64,000 bases of DNA from Pseudocolwellia sp049933045 (GTDB lineage Bacteria > Pseudomonadota > Gammaproteobacteria > Enterobacterales > Alteromonadaceae). Numbering within the stretch: the first letter of the stretch is position 1; each line of letters starts with the position of its first letter. Shown here piece after piece: positions 25,523 to 35,200 of this stretch. The position numbers and the translations under genes are program-made. The stretch lies in NCBI RefSeq assembly GCF_049933045.1, contig NZ_CP187926.1:1612001-1676000 (forward strand), read 5' to 3'. The notes under the pieces were generated by a model that saw only the letters and a list, made by a program, of their open reading frames with translations, made no database searches and was not told the origin of the DNA.

Positions 25523-26602
25523 TTAATTAGCGTTATAAAATATGTCGCTATTTTGCTGATCAACAACAGCCGTTTTAACTTTTTGTATTTGTTCTTCTTC
25601 GGTAATGCTATCAATCGTTTCAGTGTTAATACCTAACTTCTTAAATAAGGCAACATCTGAGTTTGTTTCAGGGTTATCAGCCGTTAATAGCTTACATCCG
25701 TAAAAGATTGAGTTAGCACCCGCTAAGAAACACATGGCTTGCATTTGTTCATTCATTTCTGAACGACCAGCAGATAAACGTACATGACTTTTTGGCATAA
25801 TAATACGTGCTACAGCGATACAACGAACAAAGTCGAAATGATCTAAATCGTCAACATCAGCTAAAGGTGTACCTTCAACTTTAACTAACATGTTAATTGG
25901 AACACTTTCTGGTTGAGGAGCTAGGTTGGCTAATTGAATAAGTAATGAAATACGGTCTTTCGCGTCTTCACCTAAACCAACAATACCACCACTACACACT
26001 TTCATGCCTGCTTTACGCACATTGCCTAACGTATCTAAACGATCTTGGTATGTACGTGTAGTAATAATTTGGTTGTAATGCTCTGGAGACGTATCTAAAT
26101 TATGGTTGTAGTAATCTAACCCTGCTTCTTGTAATTCGCCAGCCTGTGCTTCATCTAACATACCTAACGTCATACAGGTTTCTAAACCCATGGCTTTAAC
26201 GCCTTTTACCATATCAACAACAAGTGGCATATCACGCGCTTTCGGGTTACGCCAAGCAGCGCCCATACAAAAACGTGTAGAACCTTGTTGTTTAGCTTTT
26301 TCAGCCGCTTCTAGTACTTTCTCAACAGCCATTAGTCTTTCTTTATCAATGTCTGTTTTATAACGAGCGCTTTGCGAACAGTATTTACAATCTTCTGGAC
26401 AAGCACCTGTTTTAATTGATAACAACGTACTTACTTGTACTTCGTTAGCATTAAAGTTTTTGCGGTGAACCGTTTGCGCTTCGAACATTAGGTCGTTAAA
26501 AGGCATATCGAATAAGGCTTGAACTTCTTCTTTAGTCCAATCGTGACGAACAACTTGGTCAGACTTTTTTAACATATTTAACGAATTAAGCTGGACAGAC
26601 AT
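25523..26602 (-). CDS. bioB: Biotin synthase
   Basis: 359 residues. GACPEDCKYCSQSARYKT carries the radical-SAM CxxxCxxC cluster, and YYNHNLDTSPEHY and VRLSAGRSEMN are conserved for BioB, which inserts sulfur into dethiobiotin using a [4Fe-4S] and a [2Fe-2S] cluster. First gene of the leftward operon, divergent from bioA, with a BirA-type operator in the shared 142-bp region. Confidence 0.97.
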   Translation of the reverse strand: MSVQLNSLNMLKKSDQVVRHDWTKEEVQALFDMPFNDLMFEAQTVHRKNFNANEVQVSTLLSIKTGACPEDCKYCSQSARYKTDIDKERLMAVEKVLEAAEKAKQQGSTRFCMGAAWRNPKARDMPLVVDMVKGVKAMGLETCMTLGMLDEAQAGELQEAGLDYYNHNLDTSPEHYNQIITTRTYQDRLDTLGNVRKAGMKVCSGGIVGLGEDAKDRISLLIQLANLAPQPESVPINMLVKVEGTPLADVDDLDHFDFVRCIAVARIIMPKSHVRLSAGRSEMNEQMQAMCFLAGANSIFYGCKLLTADNPETNSDVALFKKLGINTETIDSITEEEQIQKVKTAVVDQQNSDIFYNAN

Positions 26603-26711
26603 AGAATACCTTTTCTTCTTAGTAATAAATTGCTAATGGTGAGGTGTAATCGATGCGCTAGCGCATATTGCATCTCTTTTTATTTGCGCGTAGTCTACCA
26701 CCAATTTTTAC

Positions 26712-26744
26712 TTGTAAACATACTAACGAGAATTAAGTTAACAA
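26712..26744. promoter_or_regulatory. BirA-type biotin operator between bioB and bioA
   Basis: TTGTAAAC, 17 bases, GTTAACAA: close to the gammaproteobacterial BirA consensus TTGTAAACC...GGTTTACAA with one mismatch in the right half-site. It ends exactly at the bioA start codon, so bound BirA would block bioA directly and the bioB promoter by proximity. Confidence 0.75.
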
Positions 26745-28055
26745 ATGTCTAATTTATATACAGATGATTTGATCTTCGATCGAGATCACATATGGCACCC
26801 TTACACATCCATGACTAACCCACTGCCAAGTTTTATGGTGGAGTCAGCAAATGGTGTAACCATTAATTTAGCGTCAGGCGAGCAACTTACCGATGGTATG
26901 TCGTCGTGGTGGTCGGTACTACACGGTTATAACCACCCTGTGCTCAATGAAGCTTTAGTTGAACAAAGTAAAAACATGTCTCACGTTATGTTTGGCGGTT
27001 TAACCCATAAGCCTGCTATTGAGTTGTGTAAAAAGCTCATACGTTTATCGCCTGAAGGTTTAGATAAAGTGTTTTTGTCAGACAGTGGATCAGTAGCTGT
27101 TGAAGTTGCAATGAAAATGGCGATTCAATATTGGGTGGCTAAAGGGCAATCGAACAAAAATAAAATGCTTACAGTAAAAAATGGTTATCACGGTGATACC
27201 TTTGCCACTATGGCAGTGTGTGATCCTGTTAACGGTATGCATCATATGTTTGATCAGGTACTCACAAAGCATTATTTTGCTCCAGCGCCTAAAACCAGTA
27301 TTGATGAAGAATGGAATGCTAACGGCAATAACGATGATATTGCTGAGCTAGAACAGTTATTTAAAGATAATCACAGCAACATAGCCGCTTTTATCATTGA
27401 GCCGATTGTTCAAGGCGCTGGCGGTATGCGTTTTTATCATCCTGAATATTTAAAAGCCTGTCGTGCATTATGTGATCAATACCAAGTGCTGTTTATTGCT
27501 GACGAGATAGCCACAGGATTAGGCAGAACAGGAAAGCTATTTGCTTGTGAATGGGCAGAAATCAGCCCTGACATTATGTGTTTAGGTAAAACCTTAACAG
27601 GCGGTTACATCACATTAGCAGCCACACTTTGTACGAACGAAATAGCTGAAGGTATAAGCCAATCAGAAGCTGGCTGCTTTATGCATGGGCCTACTTATAT
27701 GGGTAACCCATTAGCGTGTGCTGTTGCAAATGCGAGTATTGGTTTATTAGAAAGCAGTGATTGGAAAGGTAACATCAATCGCATTGAAAAATGTCTTCAA
27801 GAGCAACTTTTACCACTGAGTGAAAATAAGCGTGTTCATGCAACGCGGGTATTAGGCAGTATTGGCGTTGTAGAAACGTTATCGCCAGTAAACATGGCAA
27901 ATATTCAAAAACGCTTTGTTGAGTTAGGTGTTTGGATACGCCCTTTCGGTAAGCTTATTTATATAATGCCACCGTTGATTTCAACCAATGATGATCTTGA
28001 GAAACTAGTTAAAGCGATTGCGACAGTTTTAAATGAAGATGCTTGTTTTGCTTAA
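26745..28055 (+). CDS. bioA: Adenosylmethionine-8-amino-7-oxononanoate aminotransferase
   Basis: 436 residues of class III aminotransferase. DRDHIWHPYTSM and GMSSWWSVLHGYNHP at the N terminus are BioA-specific, YHGDTFATMAVCDP follows, VLFIADEIATGLGRTG binds PLP and CLGKTLTGGYI contains the PLP lysine. It makes 7,8-diaminopelargonate using SAM as amino donor. Transcribed divergently from bioBFCD. Its start codon abuts the BirA-type operator and no strong ribosome site is seen, so its translation may be modest. Confidence 0.97.
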   Translation: MSNLYTDDLIFDRDHIWHPYTSMTNPLPSFMVESANGVTINLASGEQLTDGMSSWWSVLHGYNHPVLNEALVEQSKNMSHVMFGGLTHKPAIELCKKLIRLSPEGLDKVFLSDSGSVAVEVAMKMAIQYWVAKGQSNKNKMLTVKNGYHGDTFATMAVCDPVNGMHHMFDQVLTKHYFAPAPKTSIDEEWNANGNNDDIAELEQLFKDNHSNIAAFIIEPIVQGAGGMRFYHPEYLKACRALCDQYQVLFIADEIATGLGRTGKLFACEWAEISPDIMCLGKTLTGGYITLAATLCTNEIAEGISQSEAGCFMHGPTYMGNPLACAVANASIGLLESSDWKGNINRIEKCLQEQLLPLSENKRVHATRVLGSIGVVETLSPVNMANIQKRFVELGVWIRPFGKLIYIMPPLISTNDDLEKLVKAIATVLNEDACFA

Positions 28056-28156
28056 CCATTAATAAATTAAGGTTTACTGCATATTCAATCATGATGGAGT
28101 AAACCGCTTATCTTTTTTATAAGCGCTTATTATGCTGATTCAAAAAATCATATTTG

Positions 28157-28519
28157 CTACTTAAGATTAATCAAAATATAAACCGCCCAAGCAACAGACA
28201 CCACCATCAATAATAATAAGTTAAACTTTTTACTGTCTGACTGGCGTCTCGATCTAAATTTGTGAACAATTAAACTAAAATAACTAAACAAAGCACTTAA
28301 CCAAAGTGCGGCATATAAATAGCCTGTTAAAGGTATTAGCCAAAACTTGCGAATTTCTAGGTTGTGATAACGTACAAGCCCATAGTCTTTTTCGGGTGCA
28401 GCGTAATATGACATCCCCAAAGCAAATATAAATAACACCCAACTTACTATCGTTAAAGTGCGAACCACCAACACCCATTTGTCGGGTGATTTTCTTCTGT
28501 TTTCTTGCTTATTGTCCAT
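28157..28519 (-). CDS. Membrane protein, function unknown
   Basis: 120 residues with three hydrophobic helices (VVRTLTIVSWVLFIFALGMS, FWLIPLTGYLYAALWLSALF, LLLLMVVSVAWAVYILINL) and a basic N terminus. No recognised domain. It converges with bioA and diverges from asnS, so it is a single-gene unit. Confidence 0.6.
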   Translation of the reverse strand: MDNKQENRRKSPDKWVLVVRTLTIVSWVLFIFALGMSYYAAPEKDYGLVRYHNLEIRKFWLIPLTGYLYAALWLSALFSYFSLIVHKFRSRRQSDSKKFNLLLLMVVSVAWAVYILINLK

Positions 28520-28673
28520 ATTTGCTCGTAAATGCTCTAAATTAACTATTACTTTGGCTATTTATTCAATTTTATAGCAGGTATTAACATTTTTTACTTG
28601 TTAATCATATTATGCACGGTAACATATCACACCTTAACTTTAGAGCAATTTTGACAGACAAAGAGGTCGATTA

Positions 28674-30074
28674 ATGTCACTCATATCAATTACTGACGTT
28701 TTAGCAGGAAAGTCGCCTGTTAATGAAACAGTTTCAGTACATGGTTGGATCCGTACACGCCGTGATTCAAAAGCAGGTATTTCATTTTTAGCCATTCATG
28801 ACGGTTCATGTTTCGACGCGATTCAAGCGATTGTTTCTAGTGACATAGAAAATTATCAATCTGACGTTTTAAAATTAACTACAGGTTGTGCCGTTAAAGT
28901 TACCGGTATTTTAGTTGAATCTCCTGGCCAAGGTCAGTCATTTGAGATCCAAGCTACAGAAGTTGAAGTATACGGTTTTGTTGAAGACCCTGATACTTAC
29001 CCAATGGCAGCAAAGCGTCACAGTATTGAATTTTTACGTGAACAAGCACATTTACGTGCTCGTACCAACATTGGCGGCGCAGTAACTCGTGTACGTAATA
29101 CGTTAGCGCAAGCAGTTCACCGCTTTTTACACAGCAAAGGTTATTTCTGGATAAGTACTCCACTTATTACAGGTAGTGACTGTGAAGGCGCTGGTGAAAT
29201 GTTCCGTGTAAGTACATTAGATATGGAAAACTTACCTAAAACAGATAAAGGTGATGTTGACTACACTAAAGATTTCTTTGGTAAAGAAACATTCTTAACG
29301 GTTTCTGGTCAATTAAACGTTGAAACTTACGCATGTGCTTTATCTAAAGTATATACGTTTGGTCCTACGTTCCGTGCTGAAAACTCAAACACAACGCGTC
29401 ACTTAGCAGAATTCTGGATGATTGAACCAGAAATTGCTTTTGCTGACTTGTCTGATGCTGCTGATCTTGCAGAAGAAATGCTGAAATATGTTTTCCAAGC
29501 GGTTCTTGATGAACGTGCTGACGATATGGCATTCTTCCAACAACGTGTTGATAAAACCGTGGTTGATCGTTTGAATTCTGTTATTAATAACGATTTTGTA
29601 CGTTTAGATTACACAGATGCTATTACTATCTTACAAGAATGTGGTAAAAAGTTTGAAAACAAAGTGGACTGGGGTGTAGATTTAAACTCAGAGCACGAAC
29701 GTTATTTAGCTGAAGAACACTTTAATGGTCCTGTAGTTTTACAAAATTACCCTAAAGATATTAAGTCTTTCTACATGCGTTTAAACGACGATGGTAAAAC
29801 AGTAGCTGCAATGGATATTTTAGCACCAGGTATAGGCGAAATCATTGGTGGAAGCCAGCGCGAAGAACGTTTAGACGTACTTGATGCTAGACTTAAAGAA
29901 ATGAACTTAGACGTTGCAGATTATGGTTGGTACCGCGATTTACGTCGTTACGGTACAGTACCTCATTCAGGTTTTGGTTTAGGTTTTGAACGTTTAGTTG
30001 TATATGCTACAGGCATGCAAAACGTACGTGACGTTATCCCATTCCCAAGAACTCCGAATAACGCAGCATTCTAA
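28674..30074 (+). CDS. asnS: Asparagine-tRNA ligase
   Basis: 466 residues, the standard length. An N-terminal OB-fold anticodon-binding domain (VHGWIRTRRDSKAGISFLAI) precedes a class II catalytic core: motif 2 in FGPTFRAENSNTTRHLAEFW and motif 3 in HSGFGLGFERLVVYATGM, and a C-terminal VRDVIPFPRTP block. It charges tRNA-Asn with asparagine. Single-gene unit with a strong terminator. Confidence 0.98.
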   Translation: MSLISITDVLAGKSPVNETVSVHGWIRTRRDSKAGISFLAIHDGSCFDAIQAIVSSDIENYQSDVLKLTTGCAVKVTGILVESPGQGQSFEIQATEVEVYGFVEDPDTYPMAAKRHSIEFLREQAHLRARTNIGGAVTRVRNTLAQAVHRFLHSKGYFWISTPLITGSDCEGAGEMFRVSTLDMENLPKTDKGDVDYTKDFFGKETFLTVSGQLNVETYACALSKVYTFGPTFRAENSNTTRHLAEFWMIEPEIAFADLSDAADLAEEMLKYVFQAVLDERADDMAFFQQRVDKTVVDRLNSVINNDFVRLDYTDAITILQECGKKFENKVDWGVDLNSEHERYLAEEHFNGPVVLQNYPKDIKSFYMRLNDDGKTVAAMDILAPGIGEIIGGSQREERLDVLDARLKEMNLDVADYGWYRDLRRYGTVPHSGFGLGFERLVVYATGMQNVRDVIPFPRTPNNAAF

Positions 30075-30126
30075 TGGTTTGCTTTTATAACAACGACTTA
30101 TTATAAAAGTAGCTGTTATATGAAAT

Positions 30127-30154
30127 AAAAAACGCCTTAATTGGCGTTTTTTTT
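30127..30154 (+). terminator. Terminator of asnS
   Basis: Hairpin AACGCCTTAATTGGCGTT followed by eight T residues. Confidence 0.9.
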
Positions 30155-30201
30155 GTTTTAAAATCGAGTAAAAATAAATTCATAACTTTTTAAATAACCT
30201 T

Positions 30202-30260
30202 ATACCAAACGGACTAATTTAATGAACTCCCGAAGGGCGAGAATTTAATCCGTTTGGTAT
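30202..30260. repeat. Palindromic interspersed repeat with ATACCAAACGGA ends
   Basis: A 59-bp element with 12-bp perfect outer arms (ATACCAAACGGA and TCCGTTTGGTAT) plus partial inner pairing. A related half-copy, ACCAAACGGATTAATTTA, lies at 41465. The remaining 230 bp up to htpX hold nothing else I can name. Confidence 0.7.
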
Positions 30261-30493
30261 TACTTCTAATTAAACACTCACAAAAGAAGGCTACAACTCA
30301 CCTACTCTATTATTGTGATACTTAATCACACTCTACTGAATTCATTCATTCTCTATTTAATGTAAGCTTCTTAAATTTAGCTTTCTTGAATTAGGCTGTT
30401 AAAGATCTTATTTAAAATAATTTTATAAAAACAGTTGTTTTCTCTTAATTAAGACATATTATGTCTTTGAATCATTTGTTTTGGAGTTAAAAA

Positions 30494-31333
30494 ATGCAAC
30501 GTATTGTATTATTTTTATTAACTAACTTAGCCATCATGTTAGTGCTCAGCGTTACCCTTAGTATATTAATGTCAGTTTTTGGTATTGATAGACAAGGCTT
30601 AGGCGGCTTACTAATGCTGGCCTTTGTGTTTGGCTTTGGTGGTGCTTTTATATCGCTACTTATGTCTAAATGGATGGCAAAACGTTCTGTTGGTGCTTAT
30701 GTGATCGAGCAACCTCAAAATAATACTGAAAAGTGGTTACTAGATACGGTTAAACGCTATTCAGATAAAGCGGGAATTGGTATGCCTGAAGTTGCACTTT
30801 ACCAATCGCCTGATATGAATGCTTTTGCAACAGGCGCTAATAAAAACAATGCTTTAGTTGCTGTAAGTACAGGCTTATTAGAAAACATGAGCCAAACTGA
30901 AGCTGAAGCGGTGATCGGACATGAAATTAGCCACGTCGCTAATGGTGATATGGTTACACTCACTTTAGTGCAAGGCGTAATGAATACCTTTGTTATATTT
31001 TTAGCACGTTTAATTGCTGGCGTTATTGATAATGCTACACGTGGTAATAATAACCAAGGTGGTGGATTAGGTGGTATCGCTTACTTTGCTGTGGTGTTTG
31101 TTTTAGAAATGATATTGGGTGTCTTAGCCAGTATTGTTGTGGCTTGGTTCTCAAGAAAACGTGAATTTAGAGCTGATATTGGCGCATTAGAAAAATTAAA
31201 ACACAGCCAAGAAAGTCAGTTAGAAGGATCAATGATGGCATTTGGTATTAATAACAAATCTAAGTTTATTAGTTTATTTGCCAGTCACCCGCCCCTTGAT
31301 GTTCGCATTAAAGCGCTGCGTGACAGCCAATAA
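30494..31333 (+). CDS. htpX: Membrane-bound zinc metalloprotease HtpX
   Basis: 279 residues. Two N-terminal helices, then the zinc-binding VIGHEISHVANGD (HExxH) near residue 139, two more helices after it and the third ligand region FRADIGALEKL. HtpX is an inner-membrane heat-shock protease that degrades misfolded membrane proteins together with FtsH. The ATG has GGAG eight bases upstream. No clear sigma-32 promoter could be assigned by eye. Confidence 0.97.
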   Translation: MQRIVLFLLTNLAIMLVLSVTLSILMSVFGIDRQGLGGLLMLAFVFGFGGAFISLLMSKWMAKRSVGAYVIEQPQNNTEKWLLDTVKRYSDKAGIGMPEVALYQSPDMNAFATGANKNNALVAVSTGLLENMSQTEAEAVIGHEISHVANGDMVTLTLVQGVMNTFVIFLARLIAGVIDNATRGNNNQGGGLGGIAYFAVVFVLEMILGVLASIVVAWFSRKREFRADIGALEKLKHSQESQLEGSMMAFGINNKSKFISLFASHPPLDVRIKALRDSQ

Positions 31334-31390
31334 TAAAGATTATAAACCTGATGTTTATTTTACTAACATAATCTGACTTAGCTAAGCACA

Positions 31391-31430
31391 AAAAAAAAGC
31401 CCTTAACCTGTTATCAGCTTAAGGGCTTTA
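31391..31430. terminator. Bidirectional terminator between htpX and the cohesin-like gene
   Basis: Ten-base arms AAGCCCTTAA and TTAAGGGCTT with a T run on the minus strand and a shorter one on the plus strand. Confidence 0.85.
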
Positions 31431-31535
31431 ATATATCTGCTAGATAAATAACCTCAACTCGGGTTAAATAAGTTAACGAATCTGTGATTAACTCACTTAT
31501 CTTTATATTTTATAATCTGTACTGTATTTAAAGTC

Positions 31536-32132
31536 TTATGCTTTACGTTGACGAACAACAAGAGCAATTAAACCTAAAGCAAAAATAGCTAAAGAAGGCA
31601 TTTCTGGAACAGATGTAGCTTTGCCAACAATAACTTCTGCGCTTAATGAATTTACTGATGAGAAATCATCACCAAAGTCATCAGCTAAAAGGATATCAGC
31701 AAAGTTAAATGTGTTCAGACCATCAGCCAAAACGTTAAAACTTACTGAAGCTAAAAGAAAGCTTGATTGACCATCTTGAGCAGCAAATAAATCATCACTA
31801 AAAGCATAACTAATTTCAGACACATACAAATCACCCATACCTAAATCAGCATCAAATTTATCACTCGCAAAGAAAGGGTCAACATCTAAAGAGCTACCAA
31901 AAGTTGTTGATTGGTAAGCAAGCATAGAGCTATCGAATAATAGGTCAAAATCAAACGAACCTAATAGCTTTTGAAAACCTAAAGAGTCTTGTTCAATATC
32001 AGAAATCATTACGTTTGCTTGTAAAGTATCACCTACTTGGTAGTCAGTATTATCAAGATCGATACTTAATAATGTTGCTTGTGAACTTAAAGAAATAAGT
32101 GCTGTTGCGAATAACGCGATTAATTTTTTCAT
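31536..32132 (-). CDS. Cohesin-like domain protein with PEP-CTERM-type sorting tail
   Basis: 198 residues. A signal peptide (MKKLIALFATALISLSSQA) is followed by a beta-sandwich of cohesin type: LLSIDLDNTDYQVGDTLQAN and LLGSFDFDLLFDSSMLAYQS are the usual first strands. The C terminus VPEMPSLAIFALGLIALVVR plus RQRKA is a PEP-CTERM-like motif, transmembrane helix and basic end, expected to be recognised by an exosortase. The gene follows the dockerin-bearing nuclease by 70 bp on the same strand. Anchoring of the nuclease is therefore a reasonable inference, not shown. Confidence 0.78.
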   Translation of the reverse strand: MKKLIALFATALISLSSQATLLSIDLDNTDYQVGDTLQANVMISDIEQDSLGFQKLLGSFDFDLLFDSSMLAYQSTTFGSSLDVDPFFASDKFDADLGMGDLYVSEISYAFSDDLFAAQDGQSSFLLASVSFNVLADGLNTFNFADILLADDFGDDFSSVNSLSAEVIVGKATSVPEMPSLAIFALGLIALVVRQRKA

Positions 32133-32164
32133 TTTATATTCCTAAGGATATTTTTGTTATTAAA

Positions 32165-32190
32165 ATCCCCTCTAAAATAGAGGGGATATT
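32165..32190 (-). terminator. Intra-operon hairpin between nuclease and cohesin-like genes
   Basis: Inverted repeat ATCCCCTCT...AGAGGGGAT followed by TTTAAT on the minus strand. It may end or attenuate the transcript from the nuclease gene. Confidence 0.7.
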
Positions 32191-32202
32191 TATTTTTATT
32201 TT

Positions 32203-35200
32203 TTATTCAGTTGCGCAACGGCTACGTGTACATAACGACATTAATGAACGAGCGTCTGATGTATTAACAACACCGTCATTATTAAAATCGTTCGCCATAT
32301 CAGTTGCTTCGCCTTGTCTTACTAACAAAGTAAAAGCAATAACGTCATTACGGTCAATATCACCATCAGCATCAAAGTCGCCTACTAAGGCTTGTTCTGA
32401 ACTAAGCGTTAATGAAATAACAACTGGGTCATGGTCAGAAGCACGGTATGCGTCACTGCCATAGTAGCTACTGATTTGGCTATCTGTTTTAAACTCAGTG
32501 TTGTAATCAAACGAACCTGGTTCATCAGCATTAATGTGCCATACCGTTGTTTCAAGTACTTGGCTAGTTAATGTGTCTGAAGCAAGAGCGTGATCTAAAT
32601 AACCTAACTCACCATCAAAGCTATAAGAATAACCATTATGACCTAATGATTTTTCAACTAAGTTTTGGTAACCGTTATTTTCAATCTCAAGGATAGGCTC
32701 TTCTTTAGCATAAGCATTTAAATCACCCATGATGATCACATCTGTATCAGCAGTACCTGTAGGTTGTGTTGCTAACCATGCAGTTAATGTTGAAGCAGCT
32801 TGTGTTCTTAATTCATTCCAACAGCCTTGGCCATCGCCTGAATCAGCATTAGCACCTGTTGCACTGCCACAGCTACCTTTAGATTTAAAGTGATTAACAG
32901 CAATAGTTAATACTTCATTGCTCGCTATTTCTTTAAAGGTTTGTACTAGAGGTTGACGGTTACTGGTGTTAAATGGAGATTCAGTAGTCGTTACCGCAGA
33001 ACCTTCAAGTGATACATTTGCTGGTTTGTAAATTAGACCAACCGCAATAGCATCAGTACCTAAAGTAGACATGTTAGGATTAACATAGCTATAAGTACCT
33101 TCACCCATTTGTGAGTTTAATTTAGTAACTAAATCACTAATCGCGCTGTTAGTTTCATAGCCATCGTTTTCGATTTCCATTAAACCAACGATATCAGCAT
33201 TTATAGCAACTAATGCAGCAACAATTTTATCACTTTGACGTGTAAATTCTTCTGCAGTATCAGCACCACGTTCCGTTGGGAACCCACCACCTAAACCATC
33301 GCCATTAAAGTAGTTTAATACGTTAAAACTAGCGACTTTTAATGAACCAACGTTAGAGAACTCTGGTTCATTAGTACGATTGTTAGTTGCGATAAATTGA
33401 GGAGCACCTACTGGTAATGCACGGTAGCTACCAAAACTGTAATCAATAACAGCTGTTAAATTACTCACTGTATCGCCTAAACGTACTGTATTTGTATAAC
33501 TTAAAGGAGATGAAGGGAATGGCACAACCTCAGGGTTTTGCGAACTATTCATATCATCTAAGATAAGTCTGTTACGGCTGTTTCTGTCAGTTAAAGCGAT
33601 AGCTTCAGCACTATTTGCAGCATATACGTTAGTAGGTTTAAGTAAGCGACCGTTTGATAAGGTTAATTCACCAAAACGCGTTAATGTGAATGAATCTGAT
33701 ACATTTAAATCATGAGAAACAGTAATTAACATGCCTTCAACTTTTTCCCAATCTGCAAAGCTATCTACTGGTAAGCTAATTGATTGAGCACTAATTGATT
33801 CACCTACACCACAATCAGTATAAGTAGTAGAAGCTGTTAGTTGAGTTCTTGCGAAAGACTCTTCAACAACACCTTGTACTCTAATTCTGTTACCAACTGT
33901 TGGCATTACAGAAGAGTTTTCGTCTAAAACAAATAAACCTTCCGAAGTTTCAGTTGAAGCATCTTGATCTACAGACTCTTCTTGAACAAAGTAACCATTT
34001 AATGAGGTATCTACTAGCGTAACAACACCTTCAATAACTTTAGTTTCGCCTGCGAATAATGAAGCATCACCAGAACCTTGAATGACGTTAATGTAATCAG
34101 CGGTGTCGCTACATGAACCTAACGGTAATGTAGGCTCTGTAGGTTCTTCAGGATCTGTCGGATCAGTTGGGTCTGTAGGTTCGCTTGGCTCGGCATTATG
34201 TGCGCCTAAGAAGCTAAAAGTATCACTCGCTAGAGAATCCCATTCATCATCAACAACAAAAGTATCAGTTCTGTCTGCATCGCCTTGAGTGATAGTCGAT
34301 TTTCTTACTAGAGTAACGTTACCACCCCAACTTTCTTTAACACCGAAAACACCTACTGAATCAATAATGGTATCGCCATTAGTTAATTCAATATAATCAT
34401 CACCGTTAAAGTTTGCAGCACCCGTAAATACATCTATTTTACTTGCCAGCTCTTCAGTTGCTTGGCTATTACCTAAAACCAAAACATCACCTGATGCTAA
34501 CTGACCCGTTAAACTAAGTGTTGTTGATGGCGTTACACTACCATTTGAATAGAGTTTGAATGAGTAACTTGATAAATCAATGCTTGCTAATGTTGGGTTA
34601 TAAATTTCAACCGCTTTATTGAAGCTACTGCCTTCTATGTATTCAGAAATGAATAAATCTGCACCACCTGGAGCTGGTTCAGTAGGTTCAGGATCCGTTG
34701 GTTCAGGATCGGTAGGCTCTGTTACTTCTTCATCAGTACAGCTTTCTGTATAAACTTTAGAAATCCACTCTGGATGATCGATAAACGGGTTTCTGTTCCC
34801 TTGAAACTCATAAATTTTGTTGTTACGTTCTTGTTCAAACTCATCAACAGGATCACTTTCGTTCCAGCTTAATAAGGCACATAACTTACCTAAGTTCGCT
34901 TCGCCAGTAGATGTTAAACGATTAACAACTGCTAAATCAGGCGTTGTATCATTACCTTCATAACGTGTATCCATGTAGAAAACGATACGCGCTACATCAC
35001 CTTTAACAGCATCACGTGGCTCGAAAGAATCACTATCTACTCTGTTTTCTGGCGATTCAGCTAAAGCATTATCACTATAATCAAAATCTAAATTTCCACG
35101 AGAAGAGTTAACTGAAATATCGGTAGGACGCAAATGATGGATATCTGAATAAGCTTCAGCACTTGTTTCAGGGAAACCATGGCTTTTAGCCCAAACATGT

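Noticed and set aside
32099..32464. Plus-strand ORF overlapping the nuclease C terminus
   Set aside because: Antisense of the dockerin-like region; no start signal and no family.
34103..34288. Plus-strand ORF with repeated Gly-Ser-Val
   Set aside because: It is the antisense of the proline-rich linker of the nuclease gene, a shadow frame.
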